This document shows, one piece after another, positions 33,483 through 40,372 of a stretch of DNA of 64,000 nucleotides. The notes beneath the pieces were generated by a model that was given only the letters and a program-made list of their open reading frames with translations, was not told the DNA's origin and did not search any database. Made by a program: the position numbers and the translations under genes. The stretch is from positions 3,734,501 through 3,798,500 of the forward strand of contig NZ_CP060825.1 of NCBI RefSeq assembly GCF_014489615.1, read 5' to 3'. Positions within the stretch are counted from its first letter, which is position 1. The number at the start of each line of letters is the position of its first letter. This DNA is from Streptomyces genisteinicus. Its GTDB lineage: Bacteria; Actinomycetota; Actinomycetes; Streptomycetales; Streptomycetaceae.

Positions 33483-34244
33483 TCATATCAGTACGTCCAC
33501 GACCATGAAGGCGGCCACCGCCAGCAACAGCGCGCCGAAGAGCCGTCGCAGCAGGGGGCCCGGCACCTTCGCGGCCAGCCGTCTGCCGTCCCACGCGCCG
33601 AGGACCGCCGCCGCGGCGAACGGCGCCACCACGGCCCAGTCCACCGGGACCGCCGAGCCGGAGCGCACGGCGAGCGCGGCGAGCGAGTTCACCGAGATCA
33701 CCAGCAGGCTGGTGCCCACCGCGGCCCGGATCTCGAAGGCCAGCACCGTCACCAGGGCGGGGACGGCGAGGAAGCCCCCGCCGACGCCGAGCAGCCCGGT
33801 GAGGGCGCCCAGTCCGGCGCCGGCGCCCGCAGCCCGTGCGGGCCGCACCGGGCCGAGGTCTCCGGCCGGAGCGGTCGCGGGAGCGGCGGCGGTGCGGAGC
33901 ATCCCCGCCGCGGCCGCCGTGGCGACGGCGGCGAACGCCACCGTCAGCGCCGCCTGCGGCAGCCGGGCGGCCGCCGCGCCCGCGAGCGCCGCCGGCACCA
34001 GCCCGGCGGCGGCGAACGCGGCACCCGCCTTCCAGCGCACGGACCCGGCGCGGGCGTGCGCGAACAGGGCGGTCGCCGATGTTGCCGCGACGATCAGCAG
34101 GCTCGCGGTGGTGGCCGCGGCGGGGGTGAAACCGAGCAGGTAGACCAGGGCGGGGACCGCGAGGACACTGCCGCCCCCGCCCAGCGCGCCGAGCGCCAGC
34201 CCGACCACGCCGCCCGCGAGGAGGGCCGCCACCAGGGCCGTCAC
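33483..34244 (-). CDS. TauE/SafE family sulfite/anion exporter
   Basis: 253 residues with ~8 membrane segments in two homologous halves. The first half has GALGGGGSVLAVPALVYLLGF, the second GLLGVGGGFLAVPALVTVLAF: the paired glycine-rich motifs of the TauE/SafE family. Likely exports sulfite or organosulfonates, fitting a sulfide-oxidation locus. Start GTG 34244 gives the usual family N-terminus; a GTG at 34274 would add ten basic residues. It lies downstream of the MBL-rhodanese gene on the same strand. Confidence 0.9.
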   Translation of the reverse strand: MTALVAALLAGGVVGLALGALGGGGSVLAVPALVYLLGFTPAAATTASLLIVAATSATALFAHARAGSVRWKAGAAFAAAGLVPAALAGAAAARLPQAALTVAFAAVATAAAAGMLRTAAAPATAPAGDLGPVRPARAAGAGAGLGALTGLLGVGGGFLAVPALVTVLAFEIRAAVGTSLLVISVNSLAALAVRSGSAVPVDWAVVAPFAAAAVLGAWDGRRLAAKVPGPLLRRLFGALLLAVAAFMVVDVLI

Positions 34245-34459
34245 GCCGCACCCCCGGCGCGGACGCGGCAGCACCGCCCGCGCGGGACGGCGGCGTACCG
34301 CTGCCCCGTGCGGGGGAGGCGCCGGCTCCCGGTGCCTGCGCGGCGGCGGGGTACCTGCGTGACCCGGAGGGGGGTCGGGTCTCGGTGCATGCGATCACGT
34401 GCTTCTGTCTGCGGAGCGGGTGCCTGCTGAGCGGGTGGGGCGTCGGTGGGGCCCGGCCG

Positions 34460-35827
34460 TCAGGCGCCCCCGGTGACCGTCAGCCCCGCCGCGGCCGCGG
34501 CCTCGAACGCGTCGTCCACGGCGACGACCCGCCTGCCCGCCGCGTCCAGCAGCGACGCGGCGATCGCGGCCCGCATGCCGCCCGCGCAGTGCACCCACAC
34601 CTCGCCGGCGGGCACCTCGCCGAGCCGGCCGTGCAGTGCGTGGACGGGGATGTGCACCGACCCGTCGACGTGGCCGCCCGCCCGCTCGGAGTCCCGGCGG
34701 ACGTCGAGCACGACCGGGGAGCCGCCGTTCGCGCGGGCCGCCGCCAGGTCGGCGAAGGAGGCCCGGGGGAAGGAGGCGGGCTCCTCGCCCTCCCGTACCC
34801 ACAGCTCCGGTCCGCCGGTCGCCGCCGCGGCGGGGCGGTCGATGCCGACGCGGACGAGTTCCCGCTGTGCGTCGGCGATCTCCTCGGGGGTCCCGGCCAG
34901 CAGGGTGACCGGCTTGCCCCAGGGGATCAGCCACGCGAGGTAGGTGGCGAGCTTGCCGTCGCCCTCGAAGTTGAGCGACCCGGCCACGTGCCCCGCGGCG
35001 AAGGCGACGCGGTGGCGCAGGTCCACGACCCATTCGCCGACGGCGAGCCGGGCGGCGATCTCCGCGGCGTCGGCGGTCGCCGGAGGGGTCAGGTCGACGG
35101 GGTCGGGGCCGGCGGCGTTGGCGGGCCCCATGTGCGCGTAGTACGCCGGCACGTCCTCCAGCCCGTCGAGCAGCCGGGACACGAAGGTGTCCACGTCCTG
35201 GGTCAGCGCCTCGTTGCGGACGCGTTCCCTGCCGATGGTCGTGGTGTCCCCGTCGGCGGGCGCCGCGGAGCAGAAGCTGCCGAAGCCGTGCGTGGGCAGC
35301 ACCGCGACATCGTCCGCCAGCTCGTCTGCGAGGCGGTGCGCCGAGGCGTGCTGGGCCCGTGCGAGGCGCTCGGTCAGCCGCGGTTCCACCAGGTCGGGGC
35401 GCCCGACCGTGCCGATCAGCAGCGAGCCGCCGGTGAAGACGGCCACCGGACGGCCGGCCTCCTCCAGGACGTACGCGGTGTGGTGCGGCGTGTGCCCGGG
35501 GGTGGCCACGGCGCGCAGCGCGAGGGTCCCGTCGACGGCGACCGTGTCGCCGTCGGCCACGGGGGTACGGGTGAACGCGACGTGCGCGCCGGCGGGCACC
35601 AGGTAGCGGGCGCCGGTGACGCGGGCGAGTTCGAGGCCCCCGCTCACATAGTCGTTGTGCACATGGGTCTCGGCGACGAGGGCGATGCGCACGCCCTGGC
35701 GGGCGGCTGCCGCGACGACCCGGTCGATGTCGCGGGGCGGGTCCACCACGACCGCGGCGTCCGGGCCGCCCGCGAGATGGCTGCGGTTGCCCAGACCCTC
35801 GAATTCCAGGGTGTCGACGAAGAACAC
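34460..35827 (-). CDS. MBL-fold/double-rhodanese fusion (CstB-like)
   Basis: 455 residues. The N-terminal metallo-beta-lactamase domain is of the persulfide-dioxygenase type (ETHVHNDYVSGG with His55, His57 and Asp59; ATPGHTPHH with His112). A central rhodanese-like domain without catalytic Cys follows (VVDLRHRVAFAAGHVAGSLNF), then a C-terminal rhodanese with the active-site loop VHCAGGMRAA. This order is that of CstB. Oddity: the usual FTGD metal-ligand Asp is Gly (VFTGGSLLIGTVGRPD), so dioxygenase activity is uncertain. GTG 35827 chosen for GGAAGGAG 8 nt upstream; two CsoR/CstR operators lie just upstream. Confidence 0.88.
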   Translation of the reverse strand: MFFVDTLEFEGLGNRSHLAGGPDAAVVVDPPRDIDRVVAAAARQGVRIALVAETHVHNDYVSGGLELARVTGARYLVPAGAHVAFTRTPVADGDTVAVDGTLALRAVATPGHTPHHTAYVLEEAGRPVAVFTGGSLLIGTVGRPDLVEPRLTERLARAQHASAHRLADELADDVAVLPTHGFGSFCSAAPADGDTTTIGRERVRNEALTQDVDTFVSRLLDGLEDVPAYYAHMGPANAAGPDPVDLTPPATADAAEIAARLAVGEWVVDLRHRVAFAAGHVAGSLNFEGDGKLATYLAWLIPWGKPVTLLAGTPEEIADAQRELVRVGIDRPAAAATGGPELWVREGEEPASFPRASFADLAAARANGGSPVVLDVRRDSERAGGHVDGSVHIPVHALHGRLGEVPAGEVWVHCAGGMRAAIAASLLDAAGRRVVAVDDAFEAAAAAGLTVTGGA

Positions 35828-35848
35828 GGCTGCGACTCCTTCCGATGT

Positions 35849-35864
35849 GTACCCCCGGGGGTAT
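35849..35864. promoter_or_regulatory. CsoR/CstR-type operator 2
   Basis: GTACCC-CCGG-GGGTAT, 22 bp upstream of the MBL-rhodanese start, with the same spacing as operators 1 and 3. Confidence 0.75.
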
Positions 35865-35885
35865 CTGTCCCCACCGTAGCAGGTG

Positions 35886-35901
35886 ATACCCGGGGGGGTA
35901 T
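35886..35901. promoter_or_regulatory. CsoR/CstR-type operator 3
   Basis: ATACCC-GGGG-GGGTAT, 21 bp from operator 2 and 90 bp before the divergent PP2C gene. It could act with operator 2 on the MBL-rhodanese promoter, on the PP2C promoter, or on both. Confidence 0.7.
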
Positions 35902-35991
35902 TTCGAAGGGTGGCCGGGTACCCGCACGCGCCCTTGCGGCGCGACAATGGGGGGAGCCCCGGCCGACTTCCGGCGGAGAGGCGGCACACCG

Positions 35992-36735
35992 ATGGAACAC
36001 ATCACCGTCACCGCGCTGAGCCACCCCGGACTGCTGCGCGAGAACAACGAGGACAGCCTGGTCGCGGGGCCCTGGACGCTCTGCGGCACGGTGACCGGGA
36101 ACCCGCAGACGCTGGTGTTCCCCCTCGGTCCGCCGGTGGTCGTGGCCGTCGCCGACGGCATCGGCGGCCAGCCGGCCGGCGAGGTCGCCAGCGCCGTCGT
36201 CGCGCGGAACCTCGCGCTGCACGGACCCGCGCTGGACGGCGAGGACGCCGTGCGCGGCGTGCTCGACCTCTGCAACCGCGAGGTGTACGCGGCCGCGGCG
36301 CGCGACCCCGCCCGCCGCACGATGGGCACCACGGTCGCCGGCGTCGTGCTGCTCGCGGACCGGGCGGTCGTGTTCAACGTCGGCGACAGCCGCGTCCTGG
36401 CCGTGCGGGACGGCGGACTCGAACTGCTCAGCGTCGACGACAATCCGCCGCCTCCGCCGGGACGGCGCACCGTCTCCCTGCTGACGCAGTCCCTCGGCGG
36501 CTCCCGCGAACCGGACGGCATCGCGCCGCATCTGACGGCCGTTCCGCTCGACGAGGGGTTCCGCGCCCTGGTGTGCACGGACGGACTCACCGACCCCGTG
36601 CCCGACGAGGTCATCGCCCGGGTGCTGCGGGAGCACGACCACGGCCGGGCCGCCTACGAGCTGTGGCGGGCGGCGATCGAGGCGGGCGGTCCCGACAACA
36701 TCACCCTGGCGCTGATCGGCGCCGGCGAGGAGTGA
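35992..36735 (+). CDS. PP2C-type Ser/Thr protein phosphatase
   Basis: 247 residues, a complete PPM domain: HPGLLRENNEDSL (motif 1), VAVADGIGGQPAGEVAS (metal-binding DGxGG), TMGTTVAGVVL, VFNVGDSRVL, CTDGLTD and GGPDNITLALI (terminal metal Asp). It dephosphorylates phospho-Ser/Thr proteins in the cytosol. ATG 35992 is preceded by GGAGAGG. Divergent from the MBL-rhodanese gene, with the operator pair in between. Confidence 0.93.
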   Translation: MEHITVTALSHPGLLRENNEDSLVAGPWTLCGTVTGNPQTLVFPLGPPVVVAVADGIGGQPAGEVASAVVARNLALHGPALDGEDAVRGVLDLCNREVYAAAARDPARRTMGTTVAGVVLLADRAVVFNVGDSRVLAVRDGGLELLSVDDNPPPPPGRRTVSLLTQSLGGSREPDGIAPHLTAVPLDEGFRALVCTDGLTDPVPDEVIARVLREHDHGRAAYELWRAAIEAGGPDNITLALIGAGEE

Positions 36736-36823
36736 GAGCGCCGCCCGGTCCGGCCTGCCCCCCGCTTGGCCCGCCCCCGCCCGGTGCGCCCGCCCGTCCG
36801 TCCGGTCCGGGCCTGCGGCGCGT

Positions 36824-37030
36824 TCAGCCGGGGAGTTCGGTGCGCTCCCACCACTCGTAGACCGGCAGCGCGCCGTGGTCCGTCTGCTGTTCGCGTGCGG
36901 TGGCACGGAAGTGCTCGTAGCCGCCGCGCAGCGGGACCTTGACGTCGGCGCCGGGCTCCGGGGCGGGGACGATGCGCTCGGGCAGGTCGTCGGGGCCGCC
37001 TTCGAGGACGGCCCTGGGTGCGTTGTCCAT
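36824..37030 (-). CDS. DUF5988 family small protein
   Basis: 68 residues: NAPRAVLEGGPDDLP, then VPLRGGYEHFRATAREQ and a C-terminal YEWWERTELPG. Matches the short Streptomyces DUF5988 proteins, often near specialised-metabolism genes; function unknown. ATG 37030 with GGGGAGA upstream. Same strand as the NDH-2-like gene but separated by 240 bp. Confidence 0.8.
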   Translation of the reverse strand: MDNAPRAVLEGGPDDLPERIVPAPEPGADVKVPLRGGYEHFRATAREQQTDHGALPVYEWWERTELPG

Positions 37031-37221
37031 GCCGGAAGTCTCCCCGCGGCCGGGGATCCGGCCCCGGGTGGCGCGCCGGAAGCGCCACCGTACGGAGCCC
37101 CCGCCCGCCCCGCCCGCCCCCGCACCCCGGGTGGCGGCCGTGGTGCCGCCCCGCCTTCCGCCGCCTCCCGGCCCCTGACCGCCGGGGCGGGCGGGTTCCA
37201 CGGGGCCTGTCCCTCGGGCGG

Positions 37222-37262
37222 GGTCCTCGGGCCCGGTCCTCCCGGTCCTCGGGCCCGGTCCT
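37222..37262. repeat. 19-bp direct repeat downstream of the oxidoreductase gene
   Basis: GGTCCTCGGGCCCGGTCCT occurs at 37222-37240 and again at 37244-37262, just past the oxidoreductase stop. Each copy contains a small palindrome (CGGGCCCG), possibly terminator material. Confidence 0.7.
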
Positions 37263-37270
37263 CGGGCGGG

Positions 37271-38473
37271 TCAGACCGCCGCCCCGGCGGCCCCCGCGCC
37301 TGCCGCCGCCTCCCGGCGGACGACCCGCCGGCGCCTGGCGGGCATGCCGACGGTCGGGTTGGCGACGCCCCAGGCGGCCCCCTTGCAGATCAGCTCCTTG
37401 TAGAGGGCGGCCGTGCGGCCCGTCAGCGCCCGGTCGACCGCGCGGTCGTCCGCGGTGACGAACTGGATCAGGCCCTCCCGGCGGCCCAGGGAGACGCACT
37501 GCTGGAAGTAGCGGATGGGGACGTGGGGGACCTTGGTGCCGGCGAGCCGGGCCGCGATCGCGTCGGCGGCCTGCCACGCCATGGGGACGCCCGAGGCGCA
37601 GGACATCCGCAGCGGCTTGCCCTCGGGGCCGACCGCCATGGCCGCGTCGCCGACGGCGTACACGTCCGGGTGGGAGACCGACCGCATCGTGCCGTCGACC
37701 ACGATCTGTCCGCGGTCGGTCACCTCCAGGGCGGTGGCCCGGGCGATCGGGTGGACGGCGAACCCGGCGGTCCACACGGTGACGTCGGAGGCGATCGTGC
37801 GGGCGTCGTCGGTCGTGACGCCCGACCCGTCCACGCCGGTCACCGCGGTGTGCTCGTGGACCGTGATGCCGAGCCCGGCGACCACCTTCCGCAGGTGGGC
37901 GCGGCCCTTCGGGGAGAGCCAGTCGCCGAGGGCGCCGCGGGCGGCGACGGCGACGTCGAGGTCCGGACGGGCCTCGGCGATCTCGGTCGCGGCCTCCAGG
38001 CCGGTGAGGCCGCCGCCGACCACGACGACGGGCCGGCCGGCGCCGAGCGCGGCCAGGCGCTCGCGCAGGCGGAGCGCGCCGGGGCGGCTGGACACTTCGT
38101 GGGTGTGCTCGGCCGCGCCGGGGACGCCGCCGTCGTTCCAGCCGCTTCCGAGGGCGTACACGAGGGTGTCGTACGCCAGCTCCTCCTCCGCGCCGTCCGC
38201 GCCGGTGAGCGTCACCGTCCTGGCGTCCACGTCCACGGCGGTGGTCCGCGCGAGCCGCAGCCGCACGCCCGTGCCCGCGAACATCTCGCCGAACGGCCGG
38301 GGCCGGAGCTCCTGGCCGGCCGCGAGCTGGTGCAGCCGTACGCGCTCGACGAAGTCGGGCTCGGGGTTCACGAGGGTGATGGAGACGTCCTCGCGGTGGA
38401 GCCGCCTGGCGAGACGGCCGGCGGCGGTCGCGCCGGTGTAGCCGGCTCCGAGGACGACGATGCGGTGCTGCAT
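37271..38473 (-). CDS. NDH-2-like FAD-dependent pyridine nucleotide oxidoreductase
   Basis: 400 residues. FAD-binding VVLGAGYTGATAAGRLARRL at the N-terminus, NAD(P)H-binding VVVVGGGLTGLEAATEIAE in the middle, and VYAVGDAAMAVG near the C-terminus, with RMSCASGVPMAWQAADAI, as in type II NADH dehydrogenase-like proteins. No C-terminal amphipathic anchor is obvious, so it may be soluble. ATG 38473 with AGAAGGAG upstream. It sits directly downstream of an ECF41 sigma gene on the same strand, the usual arrangement for ECF41-controlled oxidoreductases. A Crp-like site lies in the 122-bp gap. Confidence 0.9.
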   Translation of the reverse strand: MQHRIVVLGAGYTGATAAGRLARRLHREDVSITLVNPEPDFVERVRLHQLAAGQELRPRPFGEMFAGTGVRLRLARTTAVDVDARTVTLTGADGAEEELAYDTLVYALGSGWNDGGVPGAAEHTHEVSSRPGALRLRERLAALGAGRPVVVVGGGLTGLEAATEIAEARPDLDVAVAARGALGDWLSPKGRAHLRKVVAGLGITVHEHTAVTGVDGSGVTTDDARTIASDVTVWTAGFAVHPIARATALEVTDRGQIVVDGTMRSVSHPDVYAVGDAAMAVGPEGKPLRMSCASGVPMAWQAADAIAARLAGTKVPHVPIRYFQQCVSLGRREGLIQFVTADDRAVDRALTGRTAALYKELICKGAAWGVANPTVGMPARRRRVVRREAAAGAGAAGAAV

Positions 38474-38565
38474 GTCCGTGCTCCTTCTCTGGGCGGTTCC
38501 GCCGTCTCCGGCGTGCTGTCGCCCCTTGAACCGGACAGCCCCGTGATTCCTGACAGGGCTATGAC

Positions 38566-38579
38566 GTGACCTGCGTCAC
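38566..38579. promoter_or_regulatory. candidate Crp-type site
   Basis: GTGACCTGCGTCAC fits the S. coelicolor Crp pattern GTG-N6-GNCAC on both strands. It lies 93-106 bp upstream of the NDH-2-like gene and only 17 bp past the sigma gene stop. Confidence 0.4.
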
Positions 38580-38595
38580 ACCGCATCCCGTCGCG

Positions 38596-39540
38596 TCAGA
38601 GCGTGTGGAGCGGGCCCTCGTCGTGGCCCGCCGCGGCCCACCGCTCGGTCGCGCGGACCAGCTTGTCCGGGTTGACCTGGCTGCGGACGGCCACGATGCC
38701 CTCCGGCGTGACCTCCAGGCAGCTGACGCCGACGACCCGGCCGTCCACGACCACCACGACGGCGGGTCCGCCGTTGGCGGTCGAGGCGTAGACCTCCGGC
38801 ACCCCGCCCACCCACGCGCGCTTGGCCGGGCTCGGCTTGAACAGGCCGCGCAGGAACGTGGCGACCGCGCGTGCGCCCTCGAACCCCTTGGCGCGGGCCG
38901 GGATCTTGCCGCCGCCGTCGCCGACGGAGACCGCGTCCTCGGTCAGCAGCCGGATGAGGGGTTCGGTGCGGCCGCTGGTCGCCGCGGCCAGGAACTCCTC
39001 CACGATCCGCCGCGCCGCGCCCTCGTCGATCTCGGTGCGCGCCCTGCCCTGCGCGACGTGCTTCTTCGCCCGGTGGTGGATCTGCTGGCAGGCCGACTCG
39101 GTGATGTCCAGGATCCCCGCGATCTCCCGGTGCGGGTAGCCGAACGCCTCCCGCAGCACGTACACCGCCCGCTCGCCCGGCGTCAGGCGCTCCAGCAGCA
39201 CGAGGACGGCGTACGACACCGACTCGCGCTGCTCGGCGGTGTCGGCGGGGCCGAGCATCGGGTCGCCGGCGAGCAGCGGCTCGGGCAGCCACCGCCCGAC
39301 GTACGTCTCGCGCCGGGCGCGGGCCGACGTCAGCTGGTTGAGGCAGTAGTTGGTGAGCACCTTGGTCAGCCAGGCCTCGGGCACCTCGATCCGCCCGGTG
39401 TCGGCGGCCTGCCAGCGCAGGAACGTCTCCTGCGCGGCGTCCTCCGCCTCGCTCGCCGAACCGAGCAGCCGGTAGGCGATGGCCTCGAGCCGCGGCCGCG
39501 CGGCCTCGAACCGGTCCACGTCCTCCACCGTCAGCGCCAT
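38596..39540 (-). CDS. ECF41-type RNA polymerase sigma factor (SigJ-like)
   Basis: 314 residues. Sigma-2 region RLLGSASEAEDAAQETFLRW, sigma-4 region LTPGERAVYVLREAFGYPHREIAGIL, then a SnoaL-like C-terminal domain (~190-314) with the ECF41 motif DGGGK (usually DGGGR) and the C-terminal NPDKL. In ECF41 the SnoaL extension replaces a separate anti-sigma and tunes activity. ATG 39540. The downstream oxidoreductase is the likely target; a clear TGTCACA promoter was not found before it. Confidence 0.93.
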   Translation of the reverse strand: MALTVEDVDRFEAARPRLEAIAYRLLGSASEAEDAAQETFLRWQAADTGRIEVPEAWLTKVLTNYCLNQLTSARARRETYVGRWLPEPLLAGDPMLGPADTAEQRESVSYAVLVLLERLTPGERAVYVLREAFGYPHREIAGILDITESACQQIHHRAKKHVAQGRARTEIDEGAARRIVEEFLAAATSGRTEPLIRLLTEDAVSVGDGGGKIPARAKGFEGARAVATFLRGLFKPSPAKRAWVGGVPEVYASTANGGPAVVVVVDGRVVGVSCLEVTPEGIVAVRSQVNPDKLVRATERWAAAGHDEGPLHTL

Positions 39541-39612
39541 GCCCGCGATCCTAGGGAATCGGCGGCGCCGCTGCCCGCGCGGGTCGCGTGCCGTCGACCC
39601 GGCCGGAGGAGA

Positions 39613-39981
39613 TCACAGCAGCCGGCCGACGAACACGGCCGGAGCGACGACCGCGGCGATTCCCCCCAGCAGCGCCGTCCGGGCCGACCGAGCCGGACGG
39701 CGTACCCCGGGGGCGAGGCGAAGGGGTGTCAGCACCGCGATCCACAGGCCGACGCTGAGCACGGCGGCTCGGGCCGACGGCGCCACCGCCGTCAGCGGCT
39801 GAGCCCAGGCGACGCAGAGGGCTGTCATGAAGGCCGCCGGGCCGAATGCGCTCAACCCTGCCCAGCCCCAGAGGAACAGGGCGAGAGGGCGGCAGACGGG
39901 CCAGTCGGCCACGTCGCGGGGTTCGGCGGTCTTCGGCGGGTTCACGGGATCAGCCTGCGGCCGCCGACCGGGCTCGGACAT
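39613..39981 (-). CDS. small membrane protein, unknown function
   Basis: 122 residues: a Pro-rich cytosolic N-terminus, then three or four hydrophobic segments (RPLALFLWGWAGLSAFGPAAFMTALCVAW; AAVLSVGLWIAVLTPLRLA; ALLGGIAAVVAPAVFVGRLL). ATG 39981 with AGGAG upstream. 72 bp upstream of the sigma gene on the same strand. No family recognised. Confidence 0.65.
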   Translation of the reverse strand: MSEPGRRPQADPVNPPKTAEPRDVADWPVCRPLALFLWGWAGLSAFGPAAFMTALCVAWAQPLTAVAPSARAAVLSVGLWIAVLTPLRLAPGVRRPARSARTALLGGIAAVVAPAVFVGRLL

Positions 39982-40372
39982 GGGCGCTCCTGCTCATCGA
40001 AGTGCCGCCGGTTACTCATGACGTCCCACCGGACCCCCGGCTGCCCTGCTTCTCCGCGTCACGAGCGCCCCGAACGCGGTGGCTCGTGACCGCGCATCAG
40101 GCGGCCTCGCCACCGGACGACGGTGTACGCCAAGGGGGGTGACAGCGGCCTCTGTTCGTGAGCGGATGACGGAGTCCGGACGCGCGCCGAGCGGTCCCGC
40201 CGTGCCGCGCAGCCCTCCGCCGCTCGTCACGTCCCCGCCCTCCTCCTGGTGGCTGCCGGACAGGCGCTCCGGTTCACCGGTTCTCCGGCTCCGGACGTGC
40301 AACCTTCCGGCCGCCGGCGAGTCTCAACGGGTGCAGCGCATGGTGCGCCTGACGCCTTCGGGAGGAATGCCG
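39982..40372. other. 390-bp gap, promoter region of the FG-GAP gene
   Basis: The FG-GAP frame stays open through this stretch, but the encoded peptide is Arg/Ser/Pro-rich without protein-like features. The signal peptide begins only at 40373, so I treat it as non-coding. Confidence 0.5.

Noticed and set aside
38474..38595. ECF41 promoter (TGTCACA with CGTC) before the NDH-2-like gene
   Set aside because: A TGTCAGG is present but no CGTC occurs at the required distance, so the promoter could not be supported.
40079..40372. N-terminal extension of the FG-GAP protein
   Set aside because: The extension is Arg/Ser/Pro-rich without protein character, and a typical signal peptide begins at 40373 with a good ribosome-binding site.
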